Shown: piece by piece, positions 10,105 to 20,333 of the stretch
Layout of the letters: every line of letters begins with the position of its first letter
How positions within the stretch are numbered: the stretch's first letter is position 1
Origin: Lapillicoccus sp.
GTDB lineage: Bacteria > Actinomycetota > Actinomycetes > Actinomycetales > Dermatophilaceae
Assembly (NCBI RefSeq): GCF_025353065.1
Contig: NZ_JANXRJ010000123.1
Location: forward strand, 1 to 64,000
DNA length: 64,000 bases
Direction of reading: 5' to 3'
The notes under the pieces: model-generated
Databases searched by the model: none
Told to the model about the DNA's origin: nothing
Seen by the model: the letters and a program-made list of their open reading frames with translations, nothing else
Made by a program: the position numbers and the translations under genes

Positions 10105-12540
10105 TGATCGACTGGCCGGTCGTCCGGCGGTATGACGGTGAGTCGCTGCGCCGCATCGCCATGCCCGTGGGGGGCATCGGCCCTCAGCATCAGTCTCGGC
10201 GGCCGGGGTCAACTCATGGACTGGGAGCTGTTCAACCGGCCGGCGAAGGGCTTCGACCCGCAGTCCTTCTTCAGCATCCGCGTCGACGGTGCGCAGGGCA
10301 CCGAAACCCGCGTGCTCGAGGGGCCCCTCGACACCATCGACTACGAGGGCCACCTCGGGAGCCCGGTCCCGGTCCACGGACTGCCGCGCTTCCGCACTGC
10401 CGGCTTCGCGGCGGCATACCCCTTCGGGCAGGTGACCCTCACCGACCCGGACCTTCCCGTCGTCGTGACCGTCGGGGCCTTCAACCCGCTCGTCCCCGGC
10501 GACCCCGAGGCCAGCGGCCTGCCGGCGCTCGTCTACCGGGTGCGGGTCGAGAACACCTCGACCGCCCCCCTCGCCGTCGACCTCGCCGGCAACCTCCTCG
10601 CGGTCGTCGGGCACGTCCCCCACGCGGACCTCCCGGAGGGCAACCGCTTCGAGCGCGTCGACGACGAGGGGCTCTGCCTGCTGGTCGGTCGCTCGACGCG
10701 GGTCGCCGACGACGCCGAGGCCTGGGGTAGCCCCGCCCTCGCGGTCCTCGACCACCTGGTCAGCAGCTCCCGACTGACCTGGGCCCGGCGCACCTGGGGT
10801 GACTCGCTGCTCGACTACTGGGACGACTTCGGTGCGGACGGGCAGCTCGACGAGCCGCACGTCGCGGCCCGCGTCCCGACCGGGTCCCTGGTCGTCCACG
10901 ACGAGCTGGCGCCGGGCGAGAGCGCCGAGGTCACCTTCGTCATCGCCTGGCACTTCCCGAACCGGCGCGGCTGGAGCCACTCCTTCCGGGGTCCACCCGA
11001 CTTCGGCCACAGGGACGACATCGTCGGCAACCACTACGCGCGCCTGTTCACCGACGCCGAGGGAGTCGTGCGGCACCTTGCCCGCCGGCTCGACGACTAC
11101 GAGTCCCGCACCATCGCCTACGTCGAGACCGTCACCACCTCCGACCTGCCACGCGACGTGCAGGACGCGGTCCTGTCCAACGTCGCCGTCCTCAAGTCGA
11201 CCACCTGCTTCCGCATCGCGGACGGCACGTTCCTGGCGTGGGAGGGCAGCAACCAGGACCACGGCAGCTGCCACGGCAGCTGCACCCACGTGTGGAACTA
11301 CCAGTACGCCCTCGAGCAGCTCTTCCCCGACCTCGCCTGGAGCATGCGGGAGGTGGAGCTCCTGCACTCGCTGGACGTCCGCGGACTGATGAGCTTCCGG
11401 GCCGGGCTCCCGCTGGCGACCGAGGGCACCGGGTGGCGGATCGCCGCGGCCGACGGGCAGATGGGCGCCCTCGTGAGGCTGCACCGCACCTGGGTGCTGT
11501 CCGGGGGGGACGCGCAGCTCCGTCGGCTGTGGCCGCAGGCCCGCCGCGCGATGGAGTTCGCGTGGATCGTGGGCGGATGGGACGCCGACCAGGACGGCGT
11601 GATGGAGAGGTGCCAGCACAACACGATGGACGTCGAGCTCTTCGGCCCCAGCGGGGTCAACCAGTCGTGGTACCTCGCGGCCCTGGCCGCCTGCGCCGAC
11701 ATGGCGGAGTCCGTCGGCGACACCAGCTTCGCGCAGCGGTGCGCCGACCTCGGGCGACGGGGTGCGGCCACGACGGACGCGGAGCTCTTCAACGGCAGTT
11801 ATTACCAGCAGACCGTCCTGCCGCCGGTGTCGGTCGAAGCGATCGCCGATGGCCTACGAATCCGTTACGCGGACAACGACGCCGACATGGGCTCGGACGA
11901 CGTCACCGACCCCGACTTCCAGATCGGCCCGGGCTGCACGACCGACCAGCTGGCCGGACACGTCATGGGCCTGCTCGGCGGGCTCGTCGACGGGCTCGAT
12001 GCCCGCCACGTGCGCACCGCGATGCGGTCCGTCGTCAGCCACAACCACCGCGACGGGTTCCACACCCACGTCAACCACCTGCGCAGCTATGCGCTGGGGT
12101 CGGAGCGGGGGCTGGTCAATTGCACCTATCCGCGTGGTGGCCGTCCGCTGCGTCCGCTCCCCTACTGCCACGAGGTCTGGACCGGCTTCGAGTACACCGC
12201 CGCCGTCGGGCTCGCCGCCCTCGGCGAGCACGAGGTGGCCGGCCGGATCGTCACCGACGTCAGGGACCGCCACGACGGACGCAGTCGCAACCCCTTCAAC
12301 GAGGTGGAGTGCGGCAACCACTACGTCCGGTCGATGGCATCCTTCGGGCTCGCCCACGCCTGGAGCCGCGCCGTCGTCGACGCCGGCCGCGGCGTGGTCG
12401 TCGTCGATCCCGTGCCCGGCCGGTGGCCGGTCATCGCCGGGGGGCGGCTCGGCCACGTCGAGGTCTCGGAGTCCGCCGCCGGTCCCGTCGCGCGTTACCA
12501 CCGCCTGCTCGGGAATGCGCTCAAGGTCGAGATCCGCTGA
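10104..12540 (+). pseudogene. GH116/DUF608-like glycoside hydrolase with a frameshift near codon 27 (ORF track gives only 10132..12540)
   Basis: ATG at 10104 overlaps the upstream stop (TGATG); MIDWPVVRRYDGESLRRIAMPVGGIG in one frame, LSISLGGRGQLMDWELFNRPAKGF in the next; later CHGSCTHVWNYQYALEQLFPDLAWSMRE and CQHNTMDVELFGPSG. May be a sequencing error, in which case this is an intact CDS. Confidence 0.8.
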
Positions 12541-12580
12541 TGCCACCACGGCAGAACACGTTCTGGTCTCGATCATTGAC

Positions 12581-12598
12581 TCAGAAATCGATTTCTGA
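12581..12598. promoter_or_regulatory. Candidate LacI operator 3 (TCAGAAATCGATTTCTGA, perfect 18-bp palindrome)
   Basis: Immediately upstream of the FGGY kinase ATG at 12612. Confidence 0.85.
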
Positions 12599-12611
12599 TT
12601 CCCCTACGGAC

Positions 12612-14135
12612 ATGCGCAACGTTGCGACTCTGGGGGTCGATGTCGGCACCTCGAGCACCAAGGGCGTCCTTGTCGACCTCAGCGGTCGGGTGCTCCGTCA
12701 GGCGACCCGCGCCCACGCGCCCGCCCGCCCCCGGCCCGGCTGGGTCGAGTTGGACGGCGATCTCTGGTGGGCCGAGCTGGTCTCGATCTGCCAGGAACTG
12801 TTGGCCGGCGAGCACCCTCCGATCGCCGCGGTCGGCGTCAGCGGGATGGGTCCGTGCGTCCTGCTCGCCGACGAGGACGACGTCCCCGTCCGCCCCGCGA
12901 TCCTCTACGGCGTGGACACCCGGGCGTCTGCCCAGATCGAGCGCCTCACCGCTGAGCTCGGAGCCGACGAGATCGCCCGACGCACGGGCGCCCCCCTGTC
13001 CAGCCAGTCCGCGGGCGCCAAGATCGCCTGGGTCGCCGAGACCGAGCCCGCCGCCTGGGCCCGGGCCGCCCGGCTGTTCATGCCGAGCTCGTGGCTCGTG
13101 CGCCACCTCACGGGCGCCTACGTGCTCGACCACCACTCCGCGAGCCAGTGCGCCCCGCTCTACGACCTCGCCGACCAGGACTGGTATGCCGCGTGGGCAC
13201 CCGCCGTCGCACCGGGCCTCGAGCTGCCGCCCCTGCGCTGGGCCAACGAGGTGGCGGGCACCGTCACCGCGGTCGCTGCTGCGGTGACCGGCCTGCCCGT
13301 CGGCATCCCCGTCATCACCGGCACGATCGACGCCTGGGCCGAGGCGATCAGCGTCGACGCCCACGGGATCGGTGACCTCCTGCTGATGTACGGCACGACG
13401 ATGTTCCTCGTCAACACCGTCGACGCGCAGGTCACCGAACCCTCCCTGTGGTCGCCGGTCGGGGCCTACGAGGGGACCCGCAGCCTGGCCGGGGGGATGG
13501 CGACGACCGGGGCGGTCACCACCTGGCTGCGCGACCTCGTCGGGTCGCCCGACCACCAGCGCCTCGTCGACGCGGCGGGCCGGGTCCCGGCCGGCGCCGA
13601 CGGCCTGGTGATGCTGCCCTACTTCGCGGGCGAGCGGACGCCGCTGCTCGATCCCGACGCCCGGGGCGTCATCGCCGGTCTCGCCCTGACCCATACGGCG
13701 GCCGACCTCTATCGCGCGGCCCTGGAGGCCACGGGCTTCGGCGTGCGCCACAACGTCGAGACCATGCTCGCGGCGGGGGCCAAGATCAGCCGCGTCGTCG
13801 CCGGCGGCGGCGGCGTCCAGGGCTCGCTGTGGCCGCAGATCGTCTCCGACATCACCGGTCTCGAGCAGGTCATCCCCACGCAGACCATCGGCGCCTCCTA
13901 CGGCGCGGCATACCTCGCTGCGCAGTCGGTCGCCGACGTCGCCATCGGCGACTGGAACCCCCCGCGCGAGGTGCTGGTGCCCGACCCGCGCCCCCGCGAC
14001 ACCTACGACGAGCTCTACCGGCTCTACCGCGAGCTCTACCGCGGGACGGCCGACGTCGTCCACTCGCTCGCACGGCTGCAGCAGCAGGCGGCCACGCCGC
14101 CCACCACCCCCCGCACCCCAGGAGCCAGCAGATGA
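12612..14135 (+). CDS. FGGY-family carbohydrate kinase (predicted pentulokinase)
   Basis: LGVDVGTSSTKGVLVDLSGRV, GVSGMGPCVLLAD, YGTTMFLVNT, GGGGVQGSLWPQIVSDITG. Confidence 0.92.
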   Translation: MRNVATLGVDVGTSSTKGVLVDLSGRVLRQATRAHAPARPRPGWVELDGDLWWAELVSICQELLAGEHPPIAAVGVSGMGPCVLLADEDDVPVRPAILYGVDTRASAQIERLTAELGADEIARRTGAPLSSQSAGAKIAWVAETEPAAWARAARLFMPSSWLVRHLTGAYVLDHHSASQCAPLYDLADQDWYAAWAPAVAPGLELPPLRWANEVAGTVTAVAAAVTGLPVGIPVITGTIDAWAEAISVDAHGIGDLLLMYGTTMFLVNTVDAQVTEPSLWSPVGAYEGTRSLAGGMATTGAVTTWLRDLVGSPDHQRLVDAAGRVPAGADGLVMLPYFAGERTPLLDPDARGVIAGLALTHTAADLYRAALEATGFGVRHNVETMLAAGAKISRVVAGGGGVQGSLWPQIVSDITGLEQVIPTQTIGASYGAAYLAAQSVADVAIGDWNPPREVLVPDPRPRDTYDELYRLYRELYRGTADVVHSLARLQQQAATPPTTPRTPGASR

Positions 14136-15766
14136 CCACCTACACCTTGCCCGTGGCGAGCACGCGTCCCGCCACCGAGACGGGGGTCGTCTACCTCGTC
14201 GCCAGCGGTGACCTCCGTCCTATGGCCAACCTCACCCGCTGGCCGACGCAGCAGCAGCTCGAGGCCGACCTCGGCGCCGCCGTCGCGAGCCACGGGTGGC
14301 GCGTCCACCGGGCCCACGACGAGGACGCCGACAAGGGTCACGGGTTCATCGACAGCCAGCGGGCCGGCATCGAGGTCTTCAAGCGCATCCCCCTCGACGC
14401 GCCGCTCATCGTCGCGGAGGGCGTGTGGCAGTACAGCCACCACGTGCTCGCCGGGCTGCGTTCGCACCGGGGCCCGATCCTCGTCGTCGCCAACTGGAGC
14501 GGCGAGTTCCCCGGCCTGGTGGGCCTGCTCAACCTCGCCGGGAGCATGACCAAGGCCGGCATCGACTACTCGGTGCTGTGGAGCAAGGACTTCACCGACC
14601 AGTGGGCCGTCGACGGTCTCAAGGCCTGGCTCGTCGATGGCACGATCGTCCACGACCAGAGCCACGTGCGCGACCTGACGCCGCTGCCGGAGTCCGCCGA
14701 GCGGGAGCTGGGGACCGCGCTGGCCACGCAGCTCCGCACCGACAAGGCCGTCCTCGGGGTGTTCGACGAGGGCTGCATGGGGATGTACAACGCGATCTTC
14801 GACGACGAGCTGATCAACCCGCTCGGCATCTACAAGGAGCGCCTCTCGCAGAGCGCGCTGGTCGCCGAGATGCTCACGGTGACCGACGACGAGGCGCAGG
14901 CCGTCTACGCGTGGCTGAAGGACGCCGGGCTGACCTTCCACCTCGGGACCGACGAGGCCACCGAGCTCACCGAGGCGCAGCTCATCAGCCAGTTCCGAAT
15001 GTATGTCGCCGCCCTGCGCATCGCCGACGACTTCGGACTCGACGGGATCGGCATCCAGTACCAGCAGGGCCTCAAGGACACCGTCCCGGCCAGCGACCTC
15101 GCGGAGGGCCTGCTCAACAACGTCGAGCGGCCGCCGGTCCGCAGCCGCGACGGCTCCCGCGAGCTGTATGCCGGCGCCCCCCTCCCCCACTTCAACGAGG
15201 TCGACTGGGGCGTCGCGGTGGACTCCCTCGCCACCAACCGGATCTGGACCGCGATGGGCCTCGACCCGGCGACCACCCTGCACGACATCCGCTGGGGCGA
15301 GGACTACGACGGCACCTTCGTCTGGGTCTTCGAGATCTCCGGATCGGTCCCTGCCTCGCACAACGGCGGCTACGACAAGTCGTGGAGCATGCGGCAGCCC
15401 CCGATGTTCTTCCCGCTGGGCGGCGGCACCCTGAGCGGGGTGTCCAAGCCGGGCGAGATCGTCTGGTCACGGGTCTTCATCATGGACGGCCGGCTGCACC
15501 TCGACATCGGCCGCGCCTCCGTCGTCGAGCTGCCCCCGGAGGAGACCCGGCGCCGCCTCGATGCGACCAACCCGCAGTGGCCGATCATGCACGCCGTCCT
15601 CCACGGGGTCGCCCGCGACCAGTTCATGGCGCGCCACAAGGCCAACCACCTCAACGTCGCGTATGCCCCCGACGGCGGGACGGCCGACCGGGCCCTCGTC
15701 GCCAAGGCGGCGTTCTTCGCCGAGCTCGGTGTCGTGGTCCACCTCTGCGGCGAGGTCTCGGTCTAG
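14132..15766 (+). CDS. L-fucose/D-arabinose isomerase-like protein
   Basis: ATGA overlap with the kinase stop; 545 codons; VANWSGEFPGLVGLLNLAGSMTKAGI, GVFDEGCMGMYNAIFDDELINPLGIYKERLSQSALVAEM resemble the fucose isomerase family. Confidence 0.7.
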   Translation: MTTYTLPVASTRPATETGVVYLVASGDLRPMANLTRWPTQQQLEADLGAAVASHGWRVHRAHDEDADKGHGFIDSQRAGIEVFKRIPLDAPLIVAEGVWQYSHHVLAGLRSHRGPILVVANWSGEFPGLVGLLNLAGSMTKAGIDYSVLWSKDFTDQWAVDGLKAWLVDGTIVHDQSHVRDLTPLPESAERELGTALATQLRTDKAVLGVFDEGCMGMYNAIFDDELINPLGIYKERLSQSALVAEMLTVTDDEAQAVYAWLKDAGLTFHLGTDEATELTEAQLISQFRMYVAALRIADDFGLDGIGIQYQQGLKDTVPASDLAEGLLNNVERPPVRSRDGSRELYAGAPLPHFNEVDWGVAVDSLATNRIWTAMGLDPATTLHDIRWGEDYDGTFVWVFEISGSVPASHNGGYDKSWSMRQPPMFFPLGGGTLSGVSKPGEIVWSRVFIMDGRLHLDIGRASVVELPPEETRRRLDATNPQWPIMHAVLHGVARDQFMARHKANHLNVAYAPDGGTADRALVAKAAFFAELGVVVHLCGEVSV

Positions 15767-15768
15767 GT

Positions 15769-16935
15769 ATGCCGTTCCTGCACAGGGAGACTCGCGCATC
15801 GACGAGGTGGCCCGGGTTCACCAGGAGGACGATCCTGGTCGCCACCCTGACCGGCATCGTGGCGACGGTGGCCGCCTGCTCCACCACCCGCCCGGCCGCG
15901 TCACCCCGGCTCCGCGTCGCCGACCTGCCCTTCCTCCTCACGGGTCTGTCCGGGGTCCGACAGGTCGCCCAGCTGACCGGACCCACGTCGATCAACCGCA
16001 CCGGCACGGTCGAGGTCGCCGGCCAGGACCTCGGGTCGATGTTCGACGCCGACGGCAAGACGTGGTTCGTCTTCGGTGACACGTTCGGGCAGCGCGCCGC
16101 CGACCAGACCGGGGGCGGCGGCACCGAATGGCGTTCCAACGCCATCGCGTTCGCCTCCGACCAGGACCCGTCCGACGGCATCACCTTCGACGGTTACATC
16201 ACCGACAGCACCGGCTGGGCCAAGGAGCTGATCCCGGCCAAGCAGGTCGACGGCGACGAGATGACGATCATCCCGACCTACGGCTTCGCCGCCGGCGGGG
16301 CGATGTATCTCGCGTTCATGTCCGTGAAGCACTGGGGTGACCCCGGGGAGTGGGAGGCGAACTACGCGGGTCTGGCGAAGTCGACCGACGGCGGGCACAC
16401 GTGGACACCGCAGGCCGCGCCGCGTTGGTCCGGGGACAGCGGCTTCGTCCAGGTCAGCGTGACCGGCATCGACGGCGACCTCTGGTTCTGGGGTGTCACC
16501 CACGGCCGCTTCGGCGGCGTGAAGCTGATGAGGGTGCCGGAGGGCGACGTCGAGTCGCAGGCGGCATACCTCTATTTCGCCGGTGTCGAAGCCGGCGAAC
16601 CGACGTGGAGCCACGACCCGAGCCAGGCCGTGACCATCGTCGAGGGGACCGTCGGCGAGCTCTCCGTCGTGTGGAACGACCACCTCGGTCGGTGGCTGAT
16701 GACCTCGACGGACGGCGCCGCCGCCAGCGCCGTCATCCGCGAGGGGATCGCCCCGTGGGGCCCCTGGAGCCCACCGATCACCCTGCTCGCCCAGAGCGAC
16801 CTGCCCGGCGTCTACGCGCCCTACCTCCACCCCAGATACGTCGCCGACGGCGGCCGCACCGTCTACTTCACCGTCTCGCAGTGGGGTCCCTACAACGTGT
16901 TCTGGTATCGGGCCGACCTCGTCTCGGCGTCCTGA
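15769..16935 (+). CDS. DUF4185 lipoprotein (GH183-type candidate endo-D-arabinanase)
   Basis: TRRTILVATLTGIVATVAAC lipobox; GKTWFVFGDTFGQ, STDGGHTWTPQ, YAPYLHPRYV. Confidence 0.8.
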   Translation: MPFLHRETRASTRWPGFTRRTILVATLTGIVATVAACSTTRPAASPRLRVADLPFLLTGLSGVRQVAQLTGPTSINRTGTVEVAGQDLGSMFDADGKTWFVFGDTFGQRAADQTGGGGTEWRSNAIAFASDQDPSDGITFDGYITDSTGWAKELIPAKQVDGDEMTIIPTYGFAAGGAMYLAFMSVKHWGDPGEWEANYAGLAKSTDGGHTWTPQAAPRWSGDSGFVQVSVTGIDGDLWFWGVTHGRFGGVKLMRVPEGDVESQAAYLYFAGVEAGEPTWSHDPSQAVTIVEGTVGELSVVWNDHLGRWLMTSTDGAAASAVIREGIAPWGPWSPPITLLAQSDLPGVYAPYLHPRYVADGGRTVYFTVSQWGPYNVFWYRADLVSAS

Positions 16936-17007
16936 CACCTCCGCTGTATCCAGCAGCATCCCGTCCACCACCCACCCACCGAACCACCAAGCAAAGGGAG
17001 CAGGACC

Positions 17008-18342
17008 ATGCGTCACCGCAGACTCACGATCCTCGCCGCGGCCATCGTCGCAGCATCACTCGGCACCGCAGGGTGCAGCTCGTCCGGCGGCGCCGCCACC
17101 AACGCCAACGGCACCGTGATCGTCACCTTCTGGCAGCAGAAGTTCGAGGACTACCAGCAGAAGTGGTTCAAGGAGAACGTCGACAAGTTCAACGCGTCGC
17201 AGACCAAGGTCAAGGTCAACTACCTCGTCGTCCCCGCCGACACCTGGGCCCAGAAGCTCAAGGCCGCCCAGGCCGCCGGGACGCAGCCGGACGTCGCGAC
17301 GACCAACTACGGCGGGATCGGCTCCGGCGTCGCCAGCGGCCAGTTCGCCGCCCTCGACGGCCTGATGCCGCCCGCCGCGTTCACCGACGTCAAGGACAAC
17401 GTCAAGAGCTTCGTCACGATCAAGGACAAGCACTACGCCTACCCCATGCTCGTCGAGCCGTCGACGGTGCTGTACTACCGCACCGACCTCGCCAAGGCCG
17501 CCGGGCTCGACCCGACCAACCCGCCGAAGACGTGGGACGACCTCGTCACCTGGGCGACCAAGCTCACGGCCGGCAAGGTCAAGGGCATGACGATCGCCTC
17601 GGTCGCCGCCGACCTCGGCTGGTCGAGCTGGGGTCTGCAGTACAACGCCTGCGGCAGGCTGCCGCTCTCGACGGACTGGTCGAAGGCGCAGGCCACCGAC
17701 CCCTGCTACACCAAGCTCTTCACCCTCTACCAGACCCTCTTCCAGAAGGGCCTCATGCCGACCACACCCAAGGTGGGGTATGCCGACGCCTCCCCCTACG
17801 GTCAGGGTGAGGTCGCGATGATGGCCGACGGCAGCTGGGCCATCGGCCAGCTGAAGACGAGCTTCCCGGCGATGATCGCCAAGACGGCCGTGGCCCCGTT
17901 CCCGTCCATCGACGGCGACCCGTCGAGGACGACGGCGACGCTCGGTGGCTGGTCGCTCACCGTCGACTCCAAGTCCAAGGCCAAGCAGCAGGCCGCCGAT
18001 TTCATCTCCTACCTGCTCGCGGGCGACCCGGCGACGATGGCGGGCTTCTTCAAGCTGAGCGGGTTCTCGAAGTTCACCGTGCGCACCTCGGTGGACCAGG
18101 CCCTGTCCACCGACAAGGACGCCACCTCCGACCCCTTCATGAAGATCGTCGCCGACAAGATCGTCCCGAACGGGAAGGCGGAGCCGTCCTATCCCTTCGA
18201 CGTCTCGCTCGCCTTCGGCACGGCCATCGAGTCCGCCATGAAGGGCAAGGCGGACGTCGCCACGGCCCAGCAGTCGGCGAACACCGCCATCGACCGCGTC
18301 ATCCAGCAGCAGCACCTCGCCGGCACCAACGCCGGCAGCTGA
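17008..18342 (+). CDS. ABC sugar transporter substrate-binding lipoprotein
   Basis: LGTAGCSSSGG lipobox; VIVTFWQQKFEDYQQKWFKE, type-1 extracellular SBP architecture. Confidence 0.92.
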   Translation: MRHRRLTILAAAIVAASLGTAGCSSSGGAATNANGTVIVTFWQQKFEDYQQKWFKENVDKFNASQTKVKVNYLVVPADTWAQKLKAAQAAGTQPDVATTNYGGIGSGVASGQFAALDGLMPPAAFTDVKDNVKSFVTIKDKHYAYPMLVEPSTVLYYRTDLAKAAGLDPTNPPKTWDDLVTWATKLTAGKVKGMTIASVAADLGWSSWGLQYNACGRLPLSTDWSKAQATDPCYTKLFTLYQTLFQKGLMPTTPKVGYADASPYGQGEVAMMADGSWAIGQLKTSFPAMIAKTAVAPFPSIDGDPSRTTATLGGWSLTVDSKSKAKQQAADFISYLLAGDPATMAGFFKLSGFSKFTVRTSVDQALSTDKDATSDPFMKIVADKIVPNGKAEPSYPFDVSLAFGTAIESAMKGKADVATAQQSANTAIDRVIQQQHLAGTNAGS

Positions 18343-18401
18343 CCACCCTGGGGTGGGCGCCCGGGGACGGGCGCTTACCCCCCACCCGACGAGGAGGACC
18401 C

Positions 18402-19394
18402 GTGTCCGCCACCGACACCACACCCGTCACCCTGCCGACGGCCGCGCCGGCCGTCCCCCCGCCTGCCGGGCGGGCCCGACGACGGGGGGCCAAGGACCCG
18501 AAGCAGACGACCGCGCGCCACCTGCGGTCGAACCGCACGGCATACCTGATGATCGCGCCGATGGTGATCCTGCTGGCCATCTTCGTCATCTGGCCGCTGG
18601 GCTACGCGTTCTACCTCAGCCTGTTCGAGATCTCGTTCTACCAGGACGCCAAGTTCGTCGGGCTGCAGTTCTACACCTACGTGCTCACCGATCCGAGCTT
18701 CTGGCACTCCCTCGGCGTCGGGCTGCGCTACGCCCTCATGGTCGTCCCGACCATCCTCGTCCTCGCCCTCCTGCTGGCCAGCTTCATCAAGACGCTGTCG
18801 AAGCGGGCCGCCGCGATCATGAAGACGACGATCTACGTGCCCGCCGTCGTCTCCAGCGTCCTCACATCGGTGATCTTCCTCTTCATCTACCAGGACGAGG
18901 GCGTCGCGAACTGGTTCGTCGGGCTCGTCCACGCCAGACCCATCGCCTGGCTCAACACCGACGCCACGGCGCTCCCGTCGATCGCCGTGCCCGGTGTCTG
19001 GCTCGGCTTCGGCGTCTCGACGCTGATCATGCTCGCCGGCATCCTCGACATCCCCGAGAGCTACTACGAGTCGGCGCTGCTCGACGGGGCGAACTTCCGG
19101 CAGCGCACGTGGTACATCACCATCCCCGGGCTGAAGAACGTCCTGCTCTACCTGCTCGTGACGGGCTTCACCCTCGCCCTGCAGGAGTTCCAGCTCCCGC
19201 TCATCATGACCGGCGGTGGCCCCGTGGACGCGACCAACACCCCGAACCTCTACATCTTCAACAGCTTTCGCGACGCCACGCCCTTCGCCACCAGCTACTC
19301 GCTCACCGCGTCGCTCCTGCTGTTCCTCGTCCTGGGCGCCATCTCCCTGGTGATCTTCAGGGCCGTCAGCTCCCAGAAGTCAGCGGACAGCTGA
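18402..19394 (+). CDS. ABC sugar transporter permease (MalF/UgpA-like)
   Basis: MIAPMVILLAIFVIWPLGYAFYLSLF; EAA-like loop ESYYESALLDGANFRQRTWYITIPGL. Confidence 0.92.
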   Translation: MSATDTTPVTLPTAAPAVPPPAGRARRRGAKDPKQTTARHLRSNRTAYLMIAPMVILLAIFVIWPLGYAFYLSLFEISFYQDAKFVGLQFYTYVLTDPSFWHSLGVGLRYALMVVPTILVLALLLASFIKTLSKRAAAIMKTTIYVPAVVSSVLTSVIFLFIYQDEGVANWFVGLVHARPIAWLNTDATALPSIAVPGVWLGFGVSTLIMLAGILDIPESYYESALLDGANFRQRTWYITIPGLKNVLLYLLVTGFTLALQEFQLPLIMTGGGPVDATNTPNLYIFNSFRDATPFATSYSLTASLLLFLVLGAISLVIFRAVSSQKSADS

Positions 19395-19416
19395 TGGCAC
19401 CGATCGGAGACCTCTC

Positions 19417-20244
19417 GTGAACCACACCCGCAGCGTTCCCACCCGCGTCGTCTCGGCCGTCCTCGCCCTGCTCATCGCGGTCGCCGCGCTCTTCCCGCTC
19501 GCCTGGATGGCCATCTCCGGCTTCAAGGGCAAGACCGAGGTGCTGCGCAGCCCGTTCCAGTTCTTCCCCGACGTGTGGCAGCTCCAGAACTACACCGACA
19601 TCCTCCACGACCCGGCGTTCGTCCGGGCGATGACGATCACCTTCCTCGGCGCCCTCGTCTTCACCGTGCTGAGCCTCGCCGTCAACTCCTGTGCTGCGTA
19701 TGCGTTCGCGCGCCTGGACTTCGGGCTGAAGGGCCTGTGGTGGGTCTTCTGCATCATGCCGATGTTCGTGCCCATGACGGCCATCCTGCTGACGTCGTTC
19801 GTCGTCGTCACCAAGCTCGGGATGCTCGACACCCTGGCCGTGCTCATCATCCCGGGGCTCGCCTCGAGCGCGCAGATGTTCTTCCTGGGGCAGTTCTACC
19901 TCAACATCCCGCTGGCCGTGGAAGAGGCCGCCCTCATCGACGGCGCCAGCCGCTGGCAGATCTTCGTGCGGATCTTCCTCCCGCAGTCGCAGGGTCCCTT
20001 CGTCGTCGTGGGAATCGGCTCGTTCCTCGCCTACTGGAACGCCTACGTCTGGCCGATCCTCGTCATCCAGAACCCCGACCTGACGCAGATCATGCAGTAT
20101 CTCGGCAGCTTCCGGTCCGACCGCGGCAACGAGTGGGGCCTGCTCATGGCCGGCTCGACCCTGGCGGCGCTGCCCACCGTCGTCCTCGTGCTGATCTTCC
20201 AGCGCTACATCGTCAACGGGGTCCGCATCTCCGGGATGAAGTGA
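19417..20244 (+). CDS. ABC sugar transporter permease (MalG/UgpE-like)
   Basis: EEAALIDGASRWQIFVRIFLPQSQGPFV EAA loop; GTG start. Confidence 0.92.
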   Translation: MNHTRSVPTRVVSAVLALLIAVAALFPLAWMAISGFKGKTEVLRSPFQFFPDVWQLQNYTDILHDPAFVRAMTITFLGALVFTVLSLAVNSCAAYAFARLDFGLKGLWWVFCIMPMFVPMTAILLTSFVVVTKLGMLDTLAVLIIPGLASSAQMFFLGQFYLNIPLAVEEAALIDGASRWQIFVRIFLPQSQGPFVVVGIGSFLAYWNAYVWPILVIQNPDLTQIMQYLGSFRSDRGNEWGLLMAGSTLAALPTVVLVLIFQRYIVNGVRISGMK

Positions 20245-20285
20245 CCTCTCGGGTCGCGGCGGGACACCGTCGTGGTTACAGTCGT

Positions 20286-20302
20286 CAGTAATCGATTTCC
20301 CA
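20286..20302. promoter_or_regulatory. Candidate LacI operator 4 (AGTAATCGATTTCCCA)
   Basis: Same palindrome family, upstream of the second DUF4185 gene. Confidence 0.75.
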
Positions 20303-20333
20303 CATTGGACGTCACCACCGAAGGAGCAGCTCG

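Noticed and set aside
8968-11619. 883-aa minus-strand ORF opposite the DUF2961/GH116 genes
   Set aside because: Typical high-GC antisense open frame; low-complexity V/G/R/D-rich translation without motifs, and the plus strand has clear families
12573-14063. 496-aa minus-strand ORF opposite the FGGY kinase
   Set aside because: Shadow ORF; no recognisable motif
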